Source: Sabellastarte sp. h YS-2021
Lineage: Eukaryota; Annelida; Polychaeta; Sabellida; Sabellidae
Reading direction: 5' to 3'
Assembly: GCA_964017235.1 (NCBI GenBank)
Contig: OZ024936.1
Coordinates: forward strand, 36,788,040 to 36,852,039
DNA: 64,000 bases
Of the stretch, positions 56,415 to 64,000 are shown piece after piece. The first letter of the stretch is position 1. Each line of letters starts with the position of its first letter. The notes below the pieces were generated by a model. That model worked only from the letters and a program-made list of their open reading frames with translations. It did no database searches and had not been told where the DNA came from. The translations under genes were made by a program, and so were the position numbers.

Positions 56415-58919
56415 TTAATGTATTTCAACTGATCCATTAAATTCATCCAAAAATCTATGAAACCATCTAACATCTTGAAAAAAATAACCAGGTAATTTAA
56501 TACTACCCTGCATTGGTGTATTTCTCAAAACCCTTAACATTCTATTAATAAACAAACGGGATGGCTTTACACATCTATGAATGGCAATAAGTTTGCCAAT
56601 ATAGCTTTGCAACTGTTTACGTGTAGCAATTTTTTTAATCAACCATTGACTTGTTAGATTTTTGATTTCATTTAATTTTTTATCTGGGACCGATAAAATG
56701 CCTGCTTTGGCATTGATTTGTATACCAAGACATGTTATAATTGAACTGGGTGGTTCAACCTTATTATTGTTTACAGGAAGTCCTACCTGGTCTAATATAT
56801 TCAATAGAGATTGGAAATGACCTTCAGCTTGGTGTGGCTGGGCTATACCAATGTAATCATCCAAATAATTCATTAACCATATTTTCTGGTGACGTAACGT
56901 ATTGGTTATGACGTCAGTACATAATTGACACGCCGCGGCGCCATTTTTAAATCCAAAAGCTAAAGCTACGTCTATATAAGTATTGTCCTGCCATTTTAGA
57001 CCCAATAATGGATAATCCAATGGGTCTATACACAAATTTCTAAATGCTCTTTGCAAATCTACTTTAAAAAGTTGGGCATTGGGGCCCAGTTCACGAATTT
57101 TGTCTACCACTAAATCTATGGTTGGGTATTTTAAGGTAAAAGAAATGTCGCCTGGGACATAATTGTTAACCCCCTGTCCAATAGGCCATGATAAATCGAC
57201 AATTACAATAAATCGACAATAACTATTGTCCTGCCATTTTAGACCCAATAATGGATAATCCAATGGGTCTATACACAAATTTCTAAATGCTCTTTGCAAA
57301 TCTACTTTAAAAAGTTGGGCATTGGGGCCCAGTTCACGAATTTTGTCTACCACTAAATCTATGGTTGGGTATTTTAAGGTAAAAGAAATGTCGCCTGGGA
57401 CATAATTGTTAACCCGCTGTCCAATAGGCCATGATAAATCGACAATTACTCTAATACTGCCATCAAGTTTACTTCTGGCCATTATAGGTGAATAATGTGT
57501 TTTTGGAAATGGGGATTCCTTCATTGGACCAACCATAGCCTGGTGTTGAATTTCGGTATTGAAATATTCAATAACTCCATTTGGATTTCTCAATGAAGAT
57601 GCATGGTTAACCACATTCTGGTTATGTTCAAAGTTAACACGGTCTACATTGAGAGGAAAACCATATTGAAGGTAGTCCCCAATTATCTGAAGATCATAAT
57701 CCTTTAATATGTACCTCCACATTTGTATTTTCAGACCGGAAATAACCGGAATTCTTGCACCTTTATAATTAGGAACATTATAAGCTTTAACAGCTGAGTG
57801 AAGTTTACTTATACCTTCTTCATTTAACGTATACTGAAAGTCTGTTGACATTTGTAATGGCAAATGAATGGCTATGTTATCTGGCATAAATCCAAACTCC
57901 CGTGCTACCTTGCACTGGACATGACTATCTACGACATGGTTTACTGTGTCATTGTTCAATTCACTTGTATGTTCTAATATTGAGTCATTGTGGCCATAAC
58001 TATTACTCAGACCTGTATCCCCCAAGTAAGTTTTATAAAAAATTTTGGTAGATATAATAGCACTTATACAGCTATTGCTTAATACACTAAGAATCTTAAA
58101 ACTATTGGATTCTTGACTAATATAGTTGTGAGGCTGAAAGCCGAGGTCAGTCAGATCAACACCTTGATCTATGTAATTGTTTAACCATTTTTCCTCCGAA
58201 TAGTGAAGGTTATTATCATAGTGACTATCATATGTACCCCCAACATTCTTGCTATTGTTAGCGACCCCACAAGCAGCACCATCAAGATCTCTGTTAGTAC
58301 ATTCTTTTGATGCATGATCAAGAAAGCCAAGGTGTGTGTTGTCGTATCTAGCACCTACCTGGCACTGAAATGGGTCTTGCTCAGTATTACAAGTGCTGGA
58401 TGTATTAGTAAACCAAATTATGCTGCCAATGGGGATACTAACCCTATTACTACTATGAGAATCCATGAACCCATGGCTTCTGCTTTCAATAGTATGATAT
58501 GGCTCACTAGTTGGACCATAATTTGATTTTAAATATGTGGAGTTACTATTACACTTTTTAACAACATCAAGCGAACACTCGCTTAAGTTGCTTCTTTTGT
58601 ATTGTAAACTATCATTGACATTAACCTTTACATCACTGATAGGATATGGATAGTCACATATGCCTGTAACATTGCATAAATATGAACAATACGGGCAAGA
58701 GCAAGCCCTACTGTGAATTAATGACTGATTAGCACTATTATGACTTATATATAATTTATTGTCATTATTCCAACAACTTTTACCGTATATATCTTCGACA
58801 TTACAAGTGTTATTAACTTGGCTATCGACATATATTTTAGGTAGACAGTTTAATGTATCAAACCCGCTGTTCAGCTTGCTTTGCTTTACTAGATTAAGAT
58901 TTACCATTGCCATTGGCAT
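56415..58919 (-). CDS. Ngaro-like pol, N-terminal extension and RT with internal duplication
   Basis: An 834-aa open frame. The ATG at 58919 overlaps the end of Gag by 26 bp. Residues 1 to about 470 form an Asn/Ser/Tyr-rich extension with a Cys cluster (RACSCPYCSYLCNVTGICDYP) and no domain I recognise. The RT follows: IVDLSWPIGQ, LFKVDLQRAFRNLCIDPLDY (motif A), ALAFGFKNGAAACQ (motif B), LMNYLDDYIGI (motif C), LGIQINAKAG, SYIGKLIAIHRCVKPSRLF. An 81-codon segment including motif A is present twice in tandem and in frame (57448-57224 and 57205-56981), which should prevent normal folding. The RNase H lies beyond the stop in another frame. Confidence 0.88.
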   Translation of the reverse strand: MPMAMVNLNLVKQSKLNSGFDTLNCLPKIYVDSQVNNTCNVEDIYGKSCWNNDNKLYISHNSANQSLIHSRACSCPYCSYLCNVTGICDYPYPISDVKVNVNDSLQYKRSNLSECSLDVVKKCNSNSTYLKSNYGPTSEPYHTIESRSHGFMDSHSSNRVSIPIGSIIWFTNTSSTCNTEQDPFQCQVGARYDNTHLGFLDHASKECTNRDLDGAACGVANNSKNVGGTYDSHYDNNLHYSEEKWLNNYIDQGVDLTDLGFQPHNYISQESNSFKILSVLSNSCISAIISTKIFYKTYLGDTGLSNSYGHNDSILEHTSELNNDTVNHVVDSHVQCKVAREFGFMPDNIAIHLPLQMSTDFQYTLNEEGISKLHSAVKAYNVPNYKGARIPVISGLKIQMWRYILKDYDLQIIGDYLQYGFPLNVDRVNFEHNQNVVNHASSLRNPNGVIEYFNTEIQHQAMVGPMKESPFPKTHYSPIMARSKLDGSIRVIVDLSWPIGQRVNNYVPGDISFTLKYPTIDLVVDKIRELGPNAQLFKVDLQRAFRNLCIDPLDYPLLGLKWQDNSYCRFIVIVDLSWPIGQGVNNYVPGDISFTLKYPTIDLVVDKIRELGPNAQLFKVDLQRAFRNLCIDPLDYPLLGLKWQDNTYIDVALAFGFKNGAAACQLCTDVITNTLRHQKIWLMNYLDDYIGIAQPHQAEGHFQSLLNILDQVGLPVNNNKVEPPSSIITCLGIQINAKAGILSVPDKKLNEIKNLTSQWLIKKIATRKQLQSYIGKLIAIHRCVKPSRLFINRMLRVLRNTPMQGSIKLPGYFFQDVRWFHRFLDEFNGSVEIH

Positions 58920-59850
58920 TTTTCATTCTCATACATTTACTTGCAGGGTGGTCGTACTTCCTTTGGGTTTCTTTTATACAGTAAGAACAATGATGTTGAT
59001 ACAGCACATTGTTTGATACATGTTCATTTTCAAACTTGCACTGGCCCTTGTTATAATGTACACAGATTTGACTCTGAAGTCCCAAATTCGTAGGTTTGTG
59101 ACTTTGCAAGATACGTTGGGTATGCCTACACTTGATTTTTTCAACCAAATCTATTTGGGACCAAGATACCTTGCCCCTCTCCATTTCCTGGAGAACAGCA
59201 GCATGGGCTCTACGAGCCGTGTTTGGTGACAATTCGATCGCATCTTGCATTAACAAAGTAAAATATAACATCATATTTTCCCGAATTTTGTTATCTGTTT
59301 GATCCAAAATGCAATACATGAATCCTTGAACCCATTGTTCCAGATTCATCTCATCGTACGTAGGTTGCTTCGTACCTATGACTGTACAGAAATCTTGTGG
59401 CCAGCAAATTTGATTTTTAACACGAGCTACCCCAGTTCTGAAACGACCTGACTTTAAAACAGTATACGGCTTACCAGAGAATTCACTTCTGGATGCATTG
59501 TGGTAGTCTTGTAGTCGTCTGTCGACCTCCGCCTGTATCTTTGAATTCGACTTCAACTCTTCAAAGGACGGCAACTTCTCTGGCTGATCAGAAACCTTCT
59601 TAGGCGAGCTGTGTGCAGAGGGTAAAGCAGACACATTGGCAATGCTGACACGTTCTTCTTGCTTCTGTAGACGTGCATCTTGATCTTGCACTTTTGCATC
59701 TAAACCCTTCACAACTTCTAATAATATGTCAAGTTTCTGATTAATTGACTTGTCTTTTAACTGCGAGCTTGAATTATCTTCTATAAACTCGCTTTCCTGA
59801 CTTTTGTTACTACTTTTCTTTGAATTTTTCTTTTTATCTTTAGTCGCCAT
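58894..59850 (-). CDS. Ngaro-like Gag protein
   Basis: 318 aa, intact. The N terminus is Lys/Ser-rich (MATKDKKKNSKKSSN), followed by a predicted coiled coil at about 35-75 (INQKLDILLEVVKGLDAKVQ, RLQKQEERV). A central region (about 150-250) resembles capsid-like folds of this group only in length. A C-terminal Cys/His cluster at 262-305 (ICVHYNKGQCKFENEH, HHCSYCIKE, HPASKC) is probably a zinc-binding, nucleic-acid-binding motif. It ends 26 bp inside the pol start. Confidence 0.8.
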   Translation of the reverse strand: MATKDKKKNSKKSSNKSQESEFIEDNSSSQLKDKSINQKLDILLEVVKGLDAKVQDQDARLQKQEERVSIANVSALPSAHSSPKKVSDQPEKLPSFEELKSNSKIQAEVDRRLQDYHNASRSEFSGKPYTVLKSGRFRTGVARVKNQICWPQDFCTVIGTKQPTYDEMNLEQWVQGFMYCILDQTDNKIRENMMLYFTLLMQDAIELSPNTARRAHAAVLQEMERGKVSWSQIDLVEKIKCRHTQRILQSHKPTNLGLQSQICVHYNKGQCKFENEHVSNNVLYQHHCSYCIKETQRKYDHPASKCMRMKNANGNGKS

Positions 59851-60190
59851 TGCATAAAAATGCTGTGAAATACTACGGCCTGCACTAGTTCATATAACTC
59901 AGTTCACCATGTGTACAGACAGCATATACTTCTACAGCATTTATATGACTCTCGACTTTCAACCCCACAACTGAAAGCCACATTGTCGTGAACTAGTTTA
60001 TAAAGCGTATTTGGCGGGAGATTGTCTAGGTTTACAGAGTAACTCGTCCTAAAGCCAGCACACGCATTGAATATTTAACCCAATTATATATTGTTGAATG
60101 ACACTGAAGGTCATAAAAGCGAGGTCTCAGTTGCACGATCTATCACCCCTTCAACTGACAGTGTCTGCTACTACATACGCATCCCTCCAA
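59851..60190 (-). other. Ngaro-like 5' leader region
   Basis: Non-coding. CTAGTTCATATAACTCAGTT at about 59887 and the inverse GTGAACTAGTTTATAAAG at 59988-60005 could form a stem. GGCGGGAGATTG at 60013 resembles the head motif at 53111; whether it belongs to the element is unclear. Confidence 0.45.
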
Positions 60191-61690
60191 AACTTGAAAA
60201 CTGTTGCAAATAGAGAATTCTGTATAAATATGTTATTCAGCTACTTTTGGGTCAGCTATAACATAGTAAAATTGCAGACCTGTTTCTCATTGTATAGCTG
60301 AGTAACAGCTACTTTGAGGTTATTACTGTTGAGTAAATTGCTTGTAACTTGAAAACAATAGCATTAGAGAATTTTGTTTTTATATGTTTTTATGTGCTTT
60401 TGAATCATCTATAGCATAGTAAATATGCAGACCTGTAGCGCATGGAATAGCTGAGCAGTAGCTATTTTCAGGTTCTTGCTGTTGAGTAAATCAGTTGTAA
60501 CTTAAAAACTATTGCATTTACAGTATTTTCTTTAAATATGTTATTCACCGTCTTTTCTGTGAGCTATAACAGCTGAGCTATAGCTACTTTCAGAGTATAG
60601 CTGTTGATTAAATCAATTGTAACTTAAGAATTATTACATTTAGAGTATTTTGTTTAAATATGTTATTCACCTAATTTTTAGTTAGCTGTAACATAGTAAA
60701 ACTACAGACCTGTAGCTCATTGCATAGCTGAGCAGTAACTACTTTCAGGTTCTCACTGTTGAGTAAATCAGTTGTTACTTGAAAACTGTTGCATATACAG
60801 TTATTTTGTTTAAATATGTTGTTCACCTACTGTTGTTCAGCTATAACTAGTAAAATTGAAGACCTGTAGCTCATTGCAATGTGGAGAAATAGCTACTTTG
60901 AGATTCTAACTGTTGAGTAAATCATTTGTAACTGGAAAACTATTGTATTTAGAGAATTTTGTTTAAATAAGTTATTCACCTACTTATGGGTAACGTATAA
61001 CATGGTAAAATTGCAGACCTATGGCTCATTGTATATCTGAGCAATAGCTACTTTGAGGTTCTCACTGTTGGGTGAATGAGTTGTAACTTAAAAACTATTG
61101 TATTTGGAGTATTTTCTTTGTATATGTTGTTCTACTTTTGGGTCAGCCATAACATAGTAAAGTTGCAGACATGTAGCTCATGGCATAGCTTAGCAAGAGC
61201 TAATTTTGTTTGAATAGGCTATTCACCTACTTTTGGGACAGCTATAACATAGTGAAATTGTAGACCTGTAGCTGATGGCATAGCTGAGCAGTAGCTACTT
61301 TAGAGTTCTGACTGTTGAGTAAATCTGTTATAACTTGAAAATTATTGGATTTAGAGTATTTTCTTTAAATATGTTATTCACTTACTTTTCAGTTACATAT
61401 CACATAGTGAAATTGCAGACCTGCAGCTCATAGCATAGTTGAGCAATAGCTATTTTCAGATTCTCACTGTTGAGCATATCACATGTAACTTGATAACTAT
61501 TGCATTTACAATACTTTCTTTAAATGTGTTATTCTGCACCTTTTAGGTCAGCTATACCATAGTAAAATTGCAGCCCTTTAACTCATGACATAGCTGAGCA
61601 AGTGCTACTTTGAGATTCTCACTGTTGATTAAATCAGTTGTTACTGAAAAACTATTGCATTTATAGCATTTTGTTTAAATGTGTTTTCCA
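60191..61690 (+). repeat. Array E, about 10 units
   Basis: Continues the E unit broken at 54438. AAAACTATTGCATTT-like phrases occur about every 155 bp from 60196 to 61650, more diverged from each other than the 36-kb array. Confidence 0.85.
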
Positions 61691-61845
61691 CCTACATTTT
61701 ACTCCTTATTAGTTAACTTGGTACTTCAGAAAACCATTTGCAGGGCACAACTTTTATGTCCTTTTCTCGTTCCACTTCTACTCTGAAACTCAAAACACAG
61801 TCCGCTGACACAGAGCCCGTTCACAGGCACTAATTGCTTGTTTTC
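61691..61845 (+). repeat. Element tail abutting exon 3
   Basis: CAGTCCGCTGACACAG, an imperfect hairpin GCCCG-ttcac-AGGC (61815-61828) and CACTAATTGCTTGTTTT. It is the same tail as at 14640-14810 and 38521-38815. It ends about 20 bp before the exon 3 acceptor. Confidence 0.75.
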
Positions 61846-61863
61846 TATTATTTTTGTTTTCAG
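61829..61863 (+). promoter_or_regulatory. Exon 3 branch-point candidate, pyrimidine tract and acceptor
   Basis: CTAAT (branch A at 61833) lies 30 nt before the AG at 61862-61863, followed by GCTTGTTTTCTATTATTTTT and GTTTTCAG. The CACTAATTGCTTGTTT part also occurs, with one difference, in the repeat tail at 14791-14806, so the signal appears to be contributed by the mobile element. Confidence 0.55.
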
Positions 61864-61939
61864 TTCAAAAATAGAAAAGGAAAAGAAACAGATTGCGAAG
61901 GATGCTGGGATGATCAGAACTGAAGTGTCGGGGGCAGAG
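61864..61939 (+). CDS. ASAP: ASAP-type ArfGAP, BAR-domain exon 3 of 3 in window
   Basis: This 76-bp exon completes the codon split at 16765 (TT+T, Phe) and reads SKIEKEKKQIAKDAGMIRTE followed by VSGAE, ending in phase 0 before GTAAAG. Vertebrate ASAP has a closely similar K-KIEKEK-HAK-GMIRTE-GAE stretch directly after KAWKDYE. The phase, residue order and absence of any gap between exons 2 and 3 show that the 45-kb interval is one intron. The exon encodes part of a long BAR helix rich in Lys/Glu. Remaining BAR, PH, ArfGAP, ankyrin and SH3 exons lie beyond the window. Confidence 0.93.
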
Positions 61940-61950
61940 GTAAAGTTTAC

Positions 61951-62100
61951 ATTTTTATTGCGCTACAATAGCTTACCATGTGGAACTGAATGCTTTCTCG
62001 GGAGGCCACAGGCATCCGGCCAACGTCCAAGAAAAATAGATGTTTAGTATTGACCGGATTCCCATGCTGACAGTGTACTAACCCTTCTTCTCTTGTTGGC
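61951..62100 (+). repeat. DIRS element 3 left inverted terminal repeat
   Basis: GCTTACCATGTGGAACTGAA at 61971-61990 is inverted at 63823-63842 and repeated directly at 63889-63908. CTAACCCTTCTTCTC near 62080 pairs with GAGAAGAAGGGTTAG near 63970 (start of the right repeat). The outer sequence TTTTATTGCG equals that of elements 1 and 2. Confidence 0.8.
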
Positions 62101-62309
62101 CGCGTGTCCAGCAAGCATTTGAAAATAAGCTTACAATTTTACTGGTTTCTCAGAATTTATGTATTGTTGGATGTTATTATTCAGCCATTTGTTTATTTTT
62201 ATTGCAAAGATCATTGTGGCATAGTTTGAAAAGTCAAGGATAAGTATTCTTTGAATATTTATTGTTTGTGAGTTTTCCGTGTTTCGACTCAGATTTTATT
62301 GCAGTAAAA

Positions 62310-62747
62310 ATGTCTTCTCACCAAACGAGTGCAAAGCCCAGATCATCTACATGCCGGCACTTCTGTTTCCTGTTTGATACCCACAATTATTGCCCCACAT
62401 GCAGGGAATCTGGAAAAGGAGATTACCCCTGCATCACAAATCAATCTCCATGCAATACCTGTGCTAATTTCTCTGAAGAACAGCAAATTAAGATTAAGTT
62501 CAGACATCGGTATGTCAGGAAACAAAAGGCATCGGATACTTGTAATACTAGTAAGGATGATGATCTGAACTTATTGGGGGACGATGTGGAGGCGTTTTTT
62601 GGCTCTCAAGCAGACCTTGAGGGTGCTGCTGATAATTTATTTTCTTTACCTCCATGTCCCCTACCCCTACGTTTTGAATCTTTGTCTTTGAAGACTCCTC
62701 AAACTGTCCCACCAATCCCAGGTACTACCTTGCAGATTAAAATATAG
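62310..62747 (+). pseudogene. DIRS element 3 Gag, N-terminal fragment
   Basis: 145 codons. MSSHQTS, then C15, H17, C28, C31, C41, C48 and C51 with CRESGKGDYPC, homologous to element 2 Gag residues 11-46, and EEQ right after the cluster. The Ser/Thr-rich and C-terminal parts are missing; the frame ends at TAG near 62745 shortly after an acidic stretch (DDDLNLLGDDVEAFF). The sequence then continues as recombinase. Confidence 0.85.
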
Positions 62748-62779
62748 AATAGACTAGAAAAATCCAAAAGGTTGCTTTG

Positions 62780-63330
62780 TTCCCCTCTTCAGTTTTCATA
62801 GCCAAAAACCAACTAGCAAGAGAAGGTTCTCAAAGTGTGTTTCTGGTGAGTATTCCTGCTCTAACTACCATGGTAGATAGACAATTCAAAGAAGACAGGA
62901 CCTTGTGTCCGGTATGGGCTCTGAGGTACTATTTGGATCGAACTAAAGACTAAGAAGGTCTTGATCCCTGTTTTTTATCTCCTTTAAGAAAGGACATACC
63001 TCAGACATCAGACCCGCTACACTCTCTTCTTGGCTAAAACAAATTATCCTACTTTGTTACAAACAAGCAGATCAACAAGCCTTGAACCTTATCCAAGTCA
63101 AAGCGCATGACATTAAGGCCTTTGCGGCCTCTAAGGCTTTATGGTGGGGTATCAATGGACCAAATCATGCAAACGTGTCACTGGAAAGCTCCCAAAACAT
63201 TTACAAATTTTTACCTAAAAGACCTTACTTGGTCAGACAACAACAATATGTATCTGGGACCAGTAGTGGTGGCACAACAAGTCCTAGACCCTTCCCCTCA
63301 GACTGCTCATCCTCAGAAAGGAAAGAAGTG
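62780..63330 (+). pseudogene. DIRS element 3 tyrosine recombinase, C-terminal fragment
   Basis: Starts with AKNQLAREGSQSV and CPVWALRYYLDRTKD (stop follows). It continues in other frames with IQVKAHDIKAFAASKALW, then VSMDQIMQTCHWKAPKTF and TNFYLKDLTW. The region with Arg I is deleted, and the second catalytic Arg is Lys (AAG, 63114-63116) where element 2 has AGG. The Tyr is kept. Two or more frameshifts. Confidence 0.85.
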
Positions 63331-63352
63331 GGGGGGGGGGGGGGGGGGGGGG
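63330..63352 (+). repeat. Poly-G run of 23, DIRS element 3
   Basis: 23 consecutive G after GAAAGAAGT. It occupies the same place after the recombinase as the 9-G and 13-G runs of elements 1 and 2. Confidence 0.85.
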
Positions 63353-63820
63353 CACATCTCCTGCAGCCAAGTCTTCAGGAGTCTAATCCCGGGGTCTAGG
63401 TATTGGTTACCTCCTTGGGATGTTATGGTAAGGTCTCTTATCTATTATTTCTGTATTTAACTGTATAATGTATTAAGTCTTTTTGTGTACCATCATCTCA
63501 TATTTAGGGTGGCAAGTTTATGAGATTCAAGCTTAGGGCTGGTATTCATTACAGTGATACCCTTGGGGGCCATGCTCGCATAAGTGAGCACGCCTGCTCT
63601 TAACCCTTCAATCAAAACATCCTGACAGTATCTGTACTGTCATTTATTAATCTTCTGGTTTTTGGCTTCTTACAGGTCCGATTTTCAGAATTTGGTCTCT
63701 GTAAGTGGGACTCAGACTGGTTTTTTCAAATATTCATTTTATTTATTAATTCAGATCCAAGAAAAATTCACTATACTTCCAGTCTCAGCTGTAATCCCTC
63801 CACCGGACGGTTGGATTCAC
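63353..63820 (+). other. DIRS element 3 non-coding 3' region
   Basis: No coding sequence recognised. TTACCTCCTTGGGATGTTAT and CATAAGTGAGCACGCC are not matched elsewhere in the window. Confidence 0.45.
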
Positions 63821-63908
63821 CATTCAGTTCCACATGGTAAGCTGTTGTAGCTGTTTAATCAATTAAAGGTAGCTTTTATAAGCTACAAGCTTACCATGTG
63901 GAACTGAA
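63821..63908 (+). repeat. DIRS element 3 internal complementary region
   Basis: CATTCAGTTCCACATGGTAA-GCTGTTGTAGC is the reverse complement of the left end. AAAGGTAGCTTTTATAAGCT-ACAAGCTTACC should be the reverse complement of the right end, which lies outside the window. An AGCTTTTATAAGCT palindrome sits in the middle. Confidence 0.75.
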
Positions 63909-64000
63909 GAGAGTCTCACCCTGCCTCCCTGCTGTATTCCAGCTGAGGGGGTATGGGCTAAATTTACGAGAGAAGAAGGGTTAGACACGAGATTACACTG

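Larger units (their letters stand above)
54439..60190 (-). mobile_element. Ngaro-like YR retrotransposon, minus strand
   Basis: Reading leftwards: Gag (59850-58894), RT (58919-56415), RNase H, tyrosine recombinase. This is the Ngaro/DIRS-group order with RT-RH-YR, and the RT wording (VIVDLSWPIGQ-VNNYVPGD, YLDDYIGIA) fits Ngaro. The ends are inferred from the broken E unit on each side. I could not identify the split direct repeats expected of Ngaro. CACTGGTCAGTTG at the left edge and CAACTGACAGTG near 60152-60163 are imperfectly inverse to each other. Confidence 0.8.
61951..64000 (+). mobile_element. DIRS element 3, internally deleted, cut by window end
   Basis: The left end (TTTTTATTGCG then CTACAATAGC) starts 12-14 bp after the exon 3 donor. 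It holds the first 145 aa of Gag joined to the last third of the recombinase; RT, RNase H and most of YR are gone. A poly-G tract, an internal complementary region (63821-63908) and the start of the right terminal repeat follow. The terminal repeats differ from elements 1 and 2 except for the outermost bases, so it is a separate subfamily. Confidence 0.85.

Noticed and set aside
1..64000. tRNA, rRNA or tRNA-derived SINE
   Set aside because: No A/B-box pair with foldable cloverleaf was found on either strand by eye; a tRNAscan run would be needed to be certain.

Overview
This is metazoan nuclear DNA from the middle of a large intron-rich gene. Three short exons on the + strand (10714-10775, 16641-16765, 61864-61939) read, in consistent phase, as consecutive pieces of the BAR domain of an ASAP-type ArfGAP (ArfGAP with SH3, ankyrin repeats and PH domain). 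Introns of 5,865 bp and 45,098 bp separate them. Everything else I can recognise is transposable-element or tandem-repeat DNA. The protein is invertebrate-like. The wealth of DIRS and Ngaro-type tyrosine-recombinase retrotransposons, and of hairpin-headed elements with tandem-repeat cores (compare the bivalve 'pearl' and Helentron/HINE elements), suggests a mollusc, perhaps a bivalve. That is inference only.

Layout. 1-10.7 kb: blocks of 140-350 bp tandem repeats. I name the monomer families A (about 147 bp), B (165), C (165, carries ATGGCGGCCATTTT), D (350), E (155), F (140), G (133), H (154), I (154), J (170-188) and K (147). 10.7-16.8 kb: exon 1, an element with H+E repeats, a Helitron-like element ending in CTAG, exon 2. 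16.9-19.8 kb: a frameshifted APE-type LINE with an 11-bp target duplication. 20-25 kb: older repeats and the only long stretch of apparently unique intron. 25.2-29.2 kb: a Helitron-like element with a second element nested in it. 29.9-35.9 kb: DIRS element 1 (decayed). 36-40 kb: E, A and higher-order E arrays. 40.1-43.7 kb: a complete Helitron-like element. 44.0-50.2 kb: DIRS element 2 (Gag and recombinase open, pol broken). 50.5-52.0 kb: a CR1/L2-like LINE lacking its RT core. 52-54.4 kb: F and E arrays. 54.4-60.2 kb: a Ngaro-like element on the minus strand. 60.2-61.85 kb: E array and element tail. 61.86 kb: exon 3. 61.95 kb to the end: DIRS element 3, running off the window.

How the parts relate. 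Comparing filled with empty copies inside the window gives several exact insertion points and shows the 45-kb intron grew by nested insertion into older repeat arrays. The Helitron-like element at 40.1 kb and DIRS element 2 at 44.0 kb entered the same phase position of neighbouring repeat units. The last exon is squeezed between two mobile elements: a repeat-element tail carries its most plausible branch point, and DIRS element 3 begins about a dozen bases after its 5' splice site. No tRNA, rRNA, CRISPR or prokaryotic feature was seen.
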